NCBI GenBank assembly: GCA_900552055.1
Contig: URYI01000038.1
Coordinates: forward strand, 1 to 15,362
Direction: 5' to 3'
From: an uncultured Eubacteriales bacterium
GTDB lineage: Bacteria; Bacillota; Clostridia; Christensenellales; QALW01
Length of the DNA: 15,362 bases
The translations under genes and the position numbers were made by a program. The notes beneath the pieces were generated by a model, which saw nothing but the letters and a program-made list of their open reading frames with translations, searched no databases and had not been told where the DNA came from. This document shows, one piece after another, positions 1 through 8,915 of the stretch. Every line of letters starts with the position of its first letter. The stretch's first letter is position 1.

Positions 1-5
1 GCCCA

Positions 6-40
6 GACAGGCTTCAGCCTGTCCAAGAGCCGCCCCCGCC
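6..40. repeat. GC-rich hairpin-plus-box repeat, left copy (family III)
   Basis: GACAGGCT (6-13) and AGCCTGTC (16-23) form a perfect 8-bp hairpin with a 2-nt loop. One base later comes AAGAGCCGCCCCCGCC (25-40). The same arrangement is found in inverted orientation at the other window end (15327-15362), with a different hairpin but the same box and the same one-base gap. It may be a dispersed repeat; its function is unknown. Confidence 0.6.
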
Positions 41-152
41 CCCTTTAATTTATCCGCCGCCGTAAAAACCAGCCTTCCAGCCAGCGGAATTTACCCGTTT
101 GCATTGTCATATTCTGCAATCAGATTCAAACTATTTCAAATCAATTATAATT

Positions 153-452
153 CTAAATAAGTAAATCTTTTTCTTCTTCATATTCTTCATCTGTGATTTC
201 CCGCTGCATTTCATTTATAAGCTCCAATCGGATTTCTTCTATTTTGTCTTGCAGCGCTTTTTCTGTATCAGCAATTTTATAGTTGAACATTAAATCTTCG
301 GCACCGCATCTGTCATATCCATATTCTTTATTTGTCCGCTTTATGTGGTCTTTTATAACTTGCAGATGTTCTTCCAGAATATCAATCCTTTCATTATACT
401 TCTGCTCATCAACCTCTCGAATTTTTTGTTCTACCATTTCTCTTGTATCCAT
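153..452 (-). CDS. small charged coiled-coil protein of unknown function
   Basis: This 99-residue product has no family I recognise. It is strongly charged, full of Glu, Lys, Arg and Ile, with heptad-like helical stretches over about residues 5-40 and 62-95, so a coiled-coil or helical-hairpin fold is likely. It has no signal peptide or membrane segment, and a single Cys near residue 49. The ATG start is preceded by AGGAG about 11 nt upstream, and an extended -10 (TGCTATATT) lies just above that. The gene is clearly more AT-rich than the deaminase and groESL genes beside it, which may mean recent acquisition. It is transcribed in the same direction as the dCMP deaminase, about 120 bp downstream of it, but probably from its own promoter. 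A real gene is likely; its role is not assignable. Confidence 0.6.
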   Translation of the reverse strand: MDTREMVEQKIREVDEQKYNERIDILEEHLQVIKDHIKRTNKEYGYDRCGAEDLMFNYKIADTEKALQDKIEEIRLELINEMQREITDEEYEEEKDLLI

Positions 453-476
453 AACACCGCTTTCTCCTAATTATTA

Positions 477-485
477 AATATAGCA
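477..485 (-). promoter_or_regulatory. possible extended -10 promoter for the small coiled-coil gene
   Basis: On the minus strand TGC is followed directly by TATATT, about 25 nt before the start codon at 452. No good -35 is seen at 16-18 nt, so this relies on the extended -10 alone. Confidence 0.35.
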
Positions 486-574
486 TTTCTTATGAACTAT
501 TAATTAGTTTTTGCCTCCGCAATCAGACTTACCAGCCGGGTATTGACGCTCTGCTATAAACAGCCCCTAATTCA

Positions 575-1027
575 TCAAAGCTCTGAAAACACATCTACCT
601 GTATATCAGTCTGGTTAAGCAATTCCTGCGCAAATTCATCAGGATAGGGATATTTATATACTATTCTCGCTATGCCTGCATTTATAATAAGCTTGGTGCA
701 TATGGTGCAGGGCTGGTGAGTGCAGTAAAGAGTGGCGCCCTCAACGCTTACACCCAGTTTAGCGGCTTGAATAAGCGCGTTTTGCTCAGCGTGTATGGCA
801 TAGCACAGCTCATGCCGGGTGCCTGAAGGTATGCCTAATTTATCCCGCAGGCATTCTCCCCTCTCCGCGCATGAAAGCAGTCCGGCCGGCGCGCCGTTAT
901 AGCCCGTGGTAAGAATGCGTTTATCCCTCACGATAACCGCGCCTATATTCCTGCCGCTGCGGTAACAGCTTGACCAGCTCCCCACCATCTCAGCCATTTC
1001 CATGAACCGCGCGTCCCATTTATTCAT
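575..1027 (-). CDS. dCMP deaminase (ComEB/DCTD-type cytidine deaminase fold)
   Basis: The product converts dCMP to dUMP, feeding thymidylate synthesis in the cytosol. The 150-residue protein carries the zinc-dependent deaminase signature: HAE at residues 79-81 (His ligand and catalytic Glu) and PCTIC at 106-110 (Cys107 and Cys110 as ligands). The upstream TGYNGAPAG motif (about 41-49) is typical of dCMP deaminases rather than cytidine or tRNA deaminases. The start was set at 1027, where the protein begins MNKWDARF, because AGAGG lies at the right distance upstream. The frame stays open to 1225, but the added residues look like untranslated leader and would run through the promoter and close to the CIRCE operator. 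The gene is divergent from groESL with its own promoter candidate at 1068-1096. The length is normal for the short bacterial form. Confidence 0.93.
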   Translation of the reverse strand: MNKWDARFMEMAEMVGSWSSCYRSGRNIGAVIVRDKRILTTGYNGAPAGLLSCAERGECLRDKLGIPSGTRHELCYAIHAEQNALIQAAKLGVSVEGATLYCTHQPCTICTKLIINAGIARIVYKYPYPDEFAQELLNQTDIQVDVFSEL

Positions 1028-1067
1028 TTGCCTGCGCCTCTTTCTTAAATAAAATCTAATTTTATTT

Positions 1068-1096
1068 ATTTTACAGCATATTCCGCAGTTTAGCAA
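1068..1096 (-). promoter_or_regulatory. sigma-A-type promoter for dCMP deaminase
   Basis: On the minus strand TTGCTA (1096-1091) is separated by exactly 17 bp from TAAAAT (1073-1068). Transcription would begin near 1061, about 34 nt before the deaminase start codon. The -35 is the same hexamer as in the groES promoter. Confidence 0.5.
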
Positions 1097-1189
1097 CCGC
1101 TGTGAACGGGTATAATAGATTTTGCGTGTAAAACCTAGCTTTTTAAAGATTTCGAGAGATATTTTGGAATAATCAGATTTAATCGTTAA

Positions 1190-1579
<390 letters not shown>

Positions 1580-1592
1580 TTTTAAGGAGTGA

Positions 1593-3227
<1,635 letters not shown>

Positions 3228-3258
3228 TCCGTCACTGCTTAATATTCAAAATTCTAGA

Positions 3259-3298
3259 AGCCTCTGCCCCGTCAAACGACATGGGCGGAGGCTTTTTA
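3259..3298 (+). terminator. intrinsic terminator after groEL
   Basis: AGCCTCTGCCC (3259-3269) pairs with GGGCGGAGGCT (3283-3293), with one G-U wobble, and is followed by TTTTTATTTT. Confidence 0.9.
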
Positions 3299-3378
3299 TT
3301 TTGTTATCTGATTTAGACCTTCCCGCTTTATTAAGTATCTTAATAAATGTGCCTTGCTTTTTCAGTATGTTAGCTTTA

Positions 3379-3594
3379 GCGCACAAGGGATAACGCGCCT
3401 CATCCGGGAAAATCGGCCTGTTTTCTGCGTTATCCGCAGTTGCCGTTCTCCCCTCCTTTCTCGTCTGCTTTGAAAGCAGGCCAATTTTCCCGGATGAGGC
3501 CGAAGCGTCAAAAATGTAATGAATAGCGTCCCCAAAAGGCAGGAAACGGCATGCGCCGGGCGTACATAGAGCGGACGCAGCCTCCGCAGGGCTG
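3379..3594. repeat. family I structured repeat, copy A
   Basis: The copy begins AGCGCACAAGGGATAACGCG. The box GGATAACGC is answered by GCGTTATCC at 3427-3435. A long hairpin pairs 3398-3420 (CCTCATCCGGG...) with 3477-3499 (...CCCGGATGAGG): 23-bp arms with a single mismatch. Between the arms lies a TCGTCTGCTTTGAAAG segment shared with other copies. A second module carries CCGGGCGTACAT (3556-3567), followed by AGAGCG and GCAGC, matching copy D at 14353-14364. No coding potential is convincing. It lies beyond the groEL terminator. Confidence 0.75.
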
Positions 3595-3599
3595 AAAAC

Positions 3600-4049
3600 C
3601 AACCGTTTTGTATGTACTAACTAAACACTATTTATAACGCTATTTATGTTGAAAAATGTTTTATGTCCTATCTGCTTTTATACAGCGTTCAAGAAAGTAA
3701 AATTATTTTATTTACAGTATTGAATTTCCACCCCGTATATGCTATAATGCCCAAAAATTAAATTAGACAATGCAATCAGAAAGTAACGCGCCTCAAAAGG
3801 AGTGATTTGCCTTTTTGCCGCGCAGCCGTCCTTAAAATACTCCGGTATTTCCGCGTCCGGCCGCTTATATGAGCCAAAAAAACGCCTTCTTCGCGGGAAA
3901 AGATTTTTACATAAAATACCCGTTGACGGCCGAAAGAAGCGAATCAGGATATAGCCGGCGCTTTGCCGGAACCGCGCAGCAAAGCGGGCATAGCATTCCC
4001 GTAAAAATCCCCTGTGCTTTAATTGTATTGTATAATAGGAGGAACAGCT
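3600..4049. other. gene-free region before the hexosaminidase
   Basis: This stretch has an AT-rich left half, a promoter at 3720-3748, a possible decayed family I copy near 3784-3860, and then a leader of about 290 nt before the hexosaminidase start. Possible reading frames here lack suitable ribosome binding sites. I see no RNA gene that I can name. Confidence 0.5.
3720..3748 (+). promoter_or_regulatory. extended -10 promoter, likely for the hexosaminidase
   Basis: TTGAAT (3720-3725), a 17-bp spacer ending in TGC, and a consensus TATAAT (3743-3748). It would give a leader of about 295 nt before the GH20 gene. Confidence 0.65.
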
Positions 4050-5447
4050 ATGGAATATTCAGTAATTCCGCAGCCCCGTAACATAAGCCTGGGAAATGGC
4101 ATGCTCAGACTGGGCACAATCAGCGGGGATTTTTTTCAAAGCCAGGCAACCTTCAGGCAATATCTCGCCGCTATGCATAATATCCAGCCAGATGCGGACG
4201 GCCTCCCTGTCAGGGTAAGGGCCAGCGAGCAGCTTAAGGCTGAAAGCTATGAAATAAGCTGCTCGGAAAAGGATATAATCATATCCGCCGCCGATTTAAA
4301 GGGCGCGCACCACGCCTTTGCCACGCTGCTGCAATTATCCAGAGCGTCGGACGGACATGTTTATATTCCCTCAGCAGAAATAAAAGACGCGCCTGACTGC
4401 CCGTACCGCGGGCTGATGGTGGACGTTGCCCGGTGCGAACACGATATTAAATTTCTATACGACTATATAGACGTTTGCTATTACTATAAATTGGCCTATC
4501 TGCAGATACATTTTACCGAGGACAAAGCCTTCACCCTGCCCATAGGGCGTTATGAAAAGCTTAACGACAAATATTTTTATACTAAAGACCAGCTCATGCA
4601 GCTTAACCAATATGCCTTTGAACGCGGCATAACCCTCATACCCGAAATGGACGTACCCGGGCACAGCCTGTCCTTTATGCGCAATTATCCCGAAATTTTC
4701 GGAACGGGCAGCGTGCTGCCTGCGGATGAAGCGGTTTTTGACGCCCTGGGCGAATGCTTTAAAGAAATTGCTCAGCTTTTCCCCTATTCCCCCTATATAC
4801 ATATCGGCGGAGACGAAGCCAAAATTGACGGCTGGGAAAGCTGCGAAAAAACCCAGCGCTACTGCGCGGCCCACAATATAGACGGACTGCAGCATCTATA
4901 CGCGCATTACGTGCAGCGCTGCGCCAAAATGGTCTTTAATCTTGGCCGCACGCCTATAGTATGGGAGGGCTTCCGCGAGGAGTACAATTACCTTATCCCC
5001 AAGGATACACTGGTTATAAGCTGGGAAAATTATTACCAAACGGCCGACAAATTAGCGGATGCCGGCTTTACCCTCATAAACTGCTCCTGGAAGCCTTTAT
5101 ATATAGTCTCCCCTTCCATAAGCTGGACGGCAGGCGAAATCCTCCAATGGGACACTCACCAATGGGGGCACCAATGGGAAATGTCCGCCGCCTATCACGG
5201 CCTGAGGATAGAGCCCAGCGCCAACGTGCTGGGCGGACAGATGTGCGCATGGGGAGATATCCTCGCCGATTACGCAGACGCCCTTAAAGGCTGTATGGAG
5301 GAATATGACTTGATCCTGGGCCGTATAGGCGCCCTCTCGCAGCGCACCTGGCGCCTGGAGCAAGTCAGCAGCCCTTCAGACTGGGAAACTGCATATGAAA
5401 AGCATACGCAGGCGCTGAGAAAGCTTCTGCGCGCCGGCAAAATATAG
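4050..5447 (+). CDS. GH20 family beta-N-acetylhexosaminidase, intracellular
   Basis: The enzyme removes terminal beta-linked N-acetylhexosamine (GlcNAc/GalNAc) from glycans using substrate assistance by the N-acetyl group. The 465-residue protein has an N-terminal GH20b-like domain (about 1-115) and a catalytic barrel (about 118-440) opening with YRGLMVDVAR. It contains IPEMDVPGH (197-205) and the catalytic Asp-Glu pair in HIGGDE (D255, E256); Trp-rich segments such as NCSWKPLY line the usual substrate pocket. There is no signal peptide, so it probably acts on imported oligosaccharides. The start at 4050 is supported by AGGAGG 8-13 nt upstream. It stands alone, with its own promoter and a strong terminator before the LysR gene. 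The exact linkage preference cannot be read from the sequence. Confidence 0.92.
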   Translation: MEYSVIPQPRNISLGNGMLRLGTISGDFFQSQATFRQYLAAMHNIQPDADGLPVRVRASEQLKAESYEISCSEKDIIISAADLKGAHHAFATLLQLSRASDGHVYIPSAEIKDAPDCPYRGLMVDVARCEHDIKFLYDYIDVCYYYKLAYLQIHFTEDKAFTLPIGRYEKLNDKYFYTKDQLMQLNQYAFERGITLIPEMDVPGHSLSFMRNYPEIFGTGSVLPADEAVFDALGECFKEIAQLFPYSPYIHIGGDEAKIDGWESCEKTQRYCAAHNIDGLQHLYAHYVQRCAKMVFNLGRTPIVWEGFREEYNYLIPKDTLVISWENYYQTADKLADAGFTLINCSWKPLYIVSPSISWTAGEILQWDTHQWGHQWEMSAAYHGLRIEPSANVLGGQMCAWGDILADYADALKGCMEEYDLILGRIGALSQRTWRLEQVSSPSDWETAYEKHTQALRKLLRAGKI

Positions 5448-5485
5448 ACTTTAAAAGCTACAACTCCATAAAACCATTCCAAACC

Positions 5486-5529
5486 GGGAGGCCGGCAATG
5501 ATACACAGACATTGCGCCTCCCTCTTTTT
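5486..5529 (+). terminator. intrinsic terminator after the hexosaminidase
   Basis: GGGAGGC (5486-5492) pairs with GCCTCCC (5516-5522), and the stem extends inward through GCAATG/CATTGC with a 2-nt bulge. It is followed by TCTTTTT. Confidence 0.9.
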
Positions 5530-5571
5530 GGATATTTGATAATATATAAATGCTGTGTTGGCCGCACTATA

Positions 5572-5600
5572 TTGCCTGCAAGGCATAAATATGATAAAAT
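5572..5600 (+). promoter_or_regulatory. promoter of the LysR-type gene
   Basis: TTGCCT (5572-5577), 17 bp, then TAAAAT (5595-5600) preceded by TGA, an extended -10. The leader would be very short, about 14 nt. Confidence 0.5.
5573..5585 (+). promoter_or_regulatory. candidate LysR-type binding box (T-N11-A)
   Basis: TGCCTGCAAGGCA is a perfect dyad of the T-N11-A form that LysR-type regulators bind, and it overlaps the -35 of the gene's own promoter. That position fits negative autoregulation, which is common in this family. Confidence 0.45.
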
Positions 5601-5620
5601 ATGCCGCGGAGGTAATGAAT

Positions 5621-6523
5621 ATGGAAATCAGAGTTCTTAGGTATTTTCTAACTGTTGCGCAGGAGGAAAACATAACCAAAGCCGCTAATGCCCTTCATAT
5701 AACCCAGCCCGCACTCAGCCGCCAGATTGCGCAAATGGAGGAGGAAATGGGCGTCCGGCTTTTTGAAAGAAGCACGCGCAGGCTAACGCTGACAAACGAA
5801 GGCCTTTTACTGCGCCGCCGGGCGGAAGAAATTCTGGAACTTGTTGATAAAACCCAAAAGGAGCTCGCTGTGCAGGAAGAACTCATTGAAGGAACGGTTT
5901 GCATAGGCTGCGGGGACCTGGCAGCCGTGCAGGCCCTGCCTGAATTGTTCCGCGCTTTTAATCAGCGCTATCCGGCAGTCTCCTTTGATTTATATACCGC
6001 TACCGCCGATTATGTAAAAGAGCGCATGGATTTGGGCCTGACCGACGCGGGACTGCTGCTGGAGCCCATAAATATAGAGAAATACGATTATATCCGCTTA
6101 AACCGCAAAGAACAATGGGTAGCAGTAATGACTCCCGATTCTCCTTTGGCAAAACTATCAAAAATCCGTCCCTCTGATCTTAAGAACCTTCCCCTCATCC
6201 TGCCCAGGCGGGAAAATATTAAAAGCGAGCTGGCCGGCTGGTTTGGAAAGGATTTTTCAAAGCTGAACATATTGTTCACCTCAAATTTGCCCTCCAGCAG
6301 CTCAATTATGGTATACGGCAGGCTGGCATACGCCATTGTCATACAGGGCTCCATCGCCTTTTGGGATAAAGAAAAAATTATCTGCCGCCCTCTTGACCCG
6401 CCTTTAACGGCGACCAGCGTGCTGGCCTGGAAACGCAGGCAGCCCCTTTCTCCGGCGGCCTCCAAATTTATAGATTACGCAAGGACCATCCTTCAGGCCC
6501 AAAGCGCAGAAACAGCACAATAA
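5621..6523 (+). CDS. LysR-type transcriptional regulator
   Basis: This 300-residue protein has the standard layout: an N-terminal winged helix-turn-helix (about 1-60, with AANALHITQPALSRQI as the recognition part and GVRLFER after it), a linker helix (about 60-88), and a periplasmic-binding-like effector domain (about 90-295). The start at 5621 has GGAGG 8 nt upstream; an ATG six bases earlier is too close to that site. It follows the hexosaminidase terminator and lies upstream of, and in the same direction as, the aldo/keto-reductase-like gene, so it may regulate that gene, its own, or both. The inducer is unknown. Length and motifs are normal. Confidence 0.93.
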   Translation: MEIRVLRYFLTVAQEENITKAANALHITQPALSRQIAQMEEEMGVRLFERSTRRLTLTNEGLLLRRRAEEILELVDKTQKELAVQEELIEGTVCIGCGDLAAVQALPELFRAFNQRYPAVSFDLYTATADYVKERMDLGLTDAGLLLEPINIEKYDYIRLNRKEQWVAVMTPDSPLAKLSKIRPSDLKNLPLILPRRENIKSELAGWFGKDFSKLNILFTSNLPSSSSIMVYGRLAYAIVIQGSIAFWDKEKIICRPLDPPLTATSVLAWKRRQPLSPAASKFIDYARTILQAQSAETAQ

Positions 6524-6546
6524 ATATTAAAATCCTGTGCAAAATA

Positions 6547-6575
6547 CTTTGAATGAGGGATACTCCCCTCCAAAG
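6547..6575. promoter_or_regulatory. inverted repeat upstream of the reductase promoter
   Basis: CTTTG-aat-GAGGG is mirrored by CCCTC-CAAAG. The centre is about 70 bp upstream of the predicted start of transcription of the next gene, a usual place for LysR-type activator sites. There is no T tract, so it is not an obvious terminator. The assignment is tentative. Confidence 0.3.
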
Positions 6576-6595
6576 CAGTTAAGCTAAAATAAGGC

Positions 6596-6624
6596 TTCCA
6601 AACCGCACCCAGCCGTGCTATAAT
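6596..6624 (+). promoter_or_regulatory. extended -10 promoter of the aldo/keto-reductase-like gene
   Basis: TGC followed by consensus TATAAT (6619-6624). The -35, TTCCAA at 17 bp, is poor, which suits an activator-dependent promoter. Confidence 0.55.
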
Positions 6625-6686
6625 ATCAATATACGCCGGTCAAATTCCCCGAAAACTATTAATTACAGCGGCGGGAGGTTTTATTT

Positions 6687-7784
6687 ATGCAATACCGAAA
6701 ACTGCCTCACGGCAATGAAGAAATAAGCATACTGGGCATCGGAACAAGCTCCATAGGCATGGCCGGGCAAAGTGAAATTGAAAAAACAGCGGCTCTGGCT
6801 CTGGAAAGCGGCATAAATTATTTTGATATGGCCTCGTCTGACGCGCATCCCTTTGAGGTCTTTGGCCGGGCAGCAGCGGGCAGACGGGAAAACGTATATT
6901 TCCAGATTCATTTCGGCGCGGATTACCAGAGCGGGAAATACGGCTGGACAACAAATCTGGATACAATAAAGCGCTCGGTTGACTGGCAGCTCAAAGCGCT
7001 TGGAACTGACTACATAGATTTCGGCTTTTTTCACTGCATTGACGAAGAAACCGATTGGCTCAAGGCTTTTTCGGGCGGACTGTGGGATTATATGCAAAAA
7101 CTTAAGGCGGATAAAACCATAAGGCATATCGGGCTTTCCTCCCACACCCCCCAAATAGCTCACATGGCTCTGGATGCCGGGATCCTGGATATGCTGATGT
7201 TCAGCATAAATCCGGCCTATGATTATGAGACAAACGGGGAATACGCTATAGGCGGCGCCATTGAAAGACAGAGCCTCTATAAAAGATGCGAAGCAGAAGG
7301 GGTTGGCATTTCAGTTATGAAAGCCTTTTCGGGCGGACAGCTGCTGGACTCAAGGACTTCCCCATTTAAAAAAGCGCTCACCCAGTACCAATGCATCCAG
7401 TACGCGCTGGACAGGCCCGGAGTGCTGACCGTACTGCCCGGAATACGCGGCCAAAAGGATTTAAAGCGTATTCTCGGCTTTTTAGAAGCTTCTCCTGAAG
7501 AAAAGGACTATTCAATCCTTGCAAACTTTACCCCCGGAAAAATAGACGGCGCCTGTGTTTACTGCAACCATTGCCAACCCTGCCCGGCCGGTCTGGATAT
7601 AGGGCTGATTAATAAATACTATGATTTGGCTCAGGCCGGCGACCAATTAGCGAAAAGCCATTACGCCCAGCTGGAAAAAAAGGCCGAGAACTGCATTAAC
7701 TGCGGCCACTGCACCCTGCGCTGCCCCTTCCATGTGAGCCAGGCCGAGCGCATGCAGGAGATATGCGCTTATTTCGGCCAATAA
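6687..7784 (+). CDS. aldo/keto-reductase-fold protein with C-terminal 2x[4Fe-4S] ferredoxin domain
   Basis: The 365-residue protein has an aldo/keto reductase TIM barrel (about 1-280) and a ferredoxin-like tail with two cysteine clusters: CVYCNHCQPCP (290-300) and CINCGHCTLRCP (336-347). These suit two [4Fe-4S] clusters and point to an anaerobic redox role with an unknown substrate. Family landmarks include NYFDMAS (44-50), YIDFGFFH, and HIGLSSH. Compared with the usual Asp-Tyr-Lys-His tetrad, Asp47 and the His of FFH are present. The Tyr position (five after Asp47) is Asp52, and the Lys position at the end of the next strand is His75, so classical carbonyl reduction is doubtful. AGGT/GGGAGG-type Shine-Dalgarno sequence precedes the ATG. 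It has its own promoter and lies downstream of the LysR gene. Clostridia carry a conserved subfamily of this type. Confidence 0.88.
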   Translation: MQYRKLPHGNEEISILGIGTSSIGMAGQSEIEKTAALALESGINYFDMASSDAHPFEVFGRAAAGRRENVYFQIHFGADYQSGKYGWTTNLDTIKRSVDWQLKALGTDYIDFGFFHCIDEETDWLKAFSGGLWDYMQKLKADKTIRHIGLSSHTPQIAHMALDAGILDMLMFSINPAYDYETNGEYAIGGAIERQSLYKRCEAEGVGISVMKAFSGGQLLDSRTSPFKKALTQYQCIQYALDRPGVLTVLPGIRGQKDLKRILGFLEASPEEKDYSILANFTPGKIDGACVYCNHCQPCPAGLDIGLINKYYDLAQAGDQLAKSHYAQLEKKAENCINCGHCTLRCPFHVSQAERMQEICAYFGQ

Positions 7785-7954
7785 AGCCATATTTCTTTTA
7801 GAATAAAAGGCTCCGGGCAGTAACATTAATGGCCGGCCATACTGAATTTCCGTTTCAGGAGGAATGCATTTGCCATCTGAACATGCCGCAGTAAAACTGA
7901 AGAGAGTCCTGCGCGGCCTGAAACCCGTCCAAAGAGGCAATAAACTTGAAATTC

Positions 7955-7996
7955 CCACGCTTACGGCGTGGCGCTTTGCAGAAAGTTCTGCTTTTT
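7955..7996 (+). terminator. two adjacent hairpins, the second terminator-like
   Basis: CCACGC-ttacg-GCGTGG (7955-7971) is followed by GCAGAA-AG-TTCTGC (7978-7991) and TTTTT. The second could terminate the reductase transcript about 200 nt after its stop. Its stem is short and its loop very tight. Confidence 0.4.
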
Positions 7997-8044
7997 ACCC
8001 TCCGGCATTAAAGCTTCAGCCTAACAAAAAAATGATATGTATTA

Positions 8045-8067
8045 AACGCAGGACACTTGCCTGCGTT
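8045..8067. repeat. perfect 8-bp inverted repeat
   Basis: AACGCAGG and CCTGCGTT flank a 7-nt loop. The repeat is followed by an A run on the plus strand and is therefore not a clear terminator in either direction. Confidence 0.45.
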
Positions 8068-8097
8068 AAAAAACAGAAATATCCGGTCCGCACCAGC

Positions 8098-8373
8098 CTC
8101 AAGCCGAATAACAGAACTATAAAGCGCAGCGGGCATGGTCTGAGAGATATACGCAGCACCAGCCCCCTGCCAAATAACAGAGCTGCCAAGCCTCCCGCCA
8201 AGCGCCTGACGGAACGCACCGCATCACCGGCCTCAAGCCAAATAGCAGAGTTGCAAAAACGCCGGCGCATGGCTTGAGCGTCCGATGCGCCGCCCGACCC
8301 AGGCCGGAAGCTTTATAGATGCCGTTCAAAACCTAAATAAGCATAAATAGCAGAGAGATAAAAAGCTAAAACA
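8098..8373. repeat. family II hairpin repeats (31-nt conserved loop)
   Basis: The motif GCCRAATARCAGARYT recurs at 8103, 8169 and 8237, spaced 66 and 68 bp, and a looser copy (GCATAAATAGCAGAGA) is at 8341. In copy 1, CTCAAGCC (8098-8105) faces GGTCTGAG (8137-8144). In copy 3, CTCAAGCC (8232-8239) faces GGCTTGAG (8271-8278), perfectly. Both loops are 31 nt and similar throughout, ending in GCAT. Copies 2 and 4 keep the loop motif but have weak or lost stems. Confidence 0.6.
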
Positions 8374-8563
8374 TGCATTTTAACAATTTACAAACATATT
8401 TTAAGCAATTCAAAAACACCGCTCGGTTAAAATCATAACATAAGCAGATTAAAGGGTGAATTTTTAACTGTCCCGGCTTTTGGAAAAATCATACCAATTT
8501 ACATCGGGAGGGAAATAAAAGGGGCAGAAAAGCAAAATATGCCGCCTGCAGCCGCACGTTCTC

Positions 8564-8592
8564 TGGCCAATTAAGGGGAGCTATGCTATAAT
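8564..8592 (+). promoter_or_regulatory. extended -10 promoter reading toward the two-component operon
   Basis: TGGCCA, a 17-bp spacer, then TGC-TATAAT (TATAAT at 8587-8592). Transcription would start near 8599 and read through repeat copy B before the response regulator, giving a leader of about 315 nt. Confidence 0.6.
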
Positions 8593-8610
8593 ACGGATAA
8601 TGCCAACACT

Positions 8611-8823
8611 CAAGGGATAACGCGCCGCAGCCGGAAAATTGCCTGTTTTCCGCGTTATCCTCATTTACAGGGTTTGGTACGCTCCTCTCGTCCGCCCTGA
8701 AAACAGACAAATTGCCAAAAAGCTTGAGCCTTAGGCCGCAGAGCCGAAAATGCTCTGATTTTTCCGCAAGGCGCGCTGATTTGCCTCCCCGCAGGGCGCC
8801 CTGGAGATATGCAAAGGGGGCGC
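8611..8823. repeat. family I structured repeat, copy B
   Basis: CAAGGGATAACGCG (8611-8624) is identical over 14 bp to copies A and C. GCGTTATCC (8652-8660) answers the box. The copy-specific arms AATTGCCTGTTTTC (8637-8650) and GAAAACAGACAAATT (8699-8713) pair with one mismatch and one extra base. TCGTCCGCCCTGAAAA resembles the same position in A and D. The distal part (8765-8823) has GC-rich inverted repeats only loosely like module 2 of A and D. Confidence 0.7.
8739..8763 (+). terminator. terminator-like hairpin in the leader of the two-component operon
   Basis: CAGAGC (8739-8744), a 7-nt loop and GCTCTG (8752-8757) are followed by ATTTTT. It lies between the promoter at 8587 and the regulator gene, so it could act as an attenuator. 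The 6-bp stem is modest. Confidence 0.4.
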
Positions 8824-8915
8824 ACTCAGCTAAAAGCAGCACGGCCGGGAGATCAATCCAGCTCCGGAAAAACTACATTATTCCTTGTATACTAACGCTA
8901 TAAGGAGGTAACGAG

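Larger units (their letters stand above)
7785..8563. other. long region without a convincing gene
   Basis: It holds three hairpins (7955-7996, 8045-8067 and the family II repeats from 8098) and an AT-rich stretch (8340-8520). An open frame of about 136 codons starts at a TTG (7870) well spaced after AGGAGG. However, it runs through a terminator-like hairpin and through degenerate DNA repeats, and its product is Arg/Lys/Pro-rich with no recognisable fold, so I do not call it a gene. From 8280 to 8563 I see only the last repeat unit and AT-rich sequence. Confidence 0.5.

Noticed and set aside
3246..3602. Minus-strand open frame over repeat copy A
   Set aside because: The frame is made by the repeat sequence. 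Shared short peptides with frames over copies B and D (DNAEN, CTPGxCR) reflect the DNA repeat, and there is no consistent start or ribosome binding site.
4031..4036. TATAAT just before the hexosaminidase ribosome binding site
   Set aside because: Transcription from it would start inside or after the Shine-Dalgarno sequence; the upstream promoter at 3720-3748 is better.
3869..4081. 70-codon open frame before the hexosaminidase
   Set aside because: No ribosome binding site, no recognisable product, and it overlaps the well-supported hexosaminidase start.
7864..8277. Open frame of about 137 codons (ATG 7864 or TTG 7870)
   Set aside because: AGGAGG is well placed for the TTG, but the frame crosses a terminator-like hairpin and the degenerate family II DNA repeats, and its composition does not look like a folded protein. 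It may be chance or a remnant.
8098..8373. CRISPR array
   Set aside because: The repeated motif is short and degenerate, the intervals are themselves similar to each other rather than unique spacers, and no cas genes are present.
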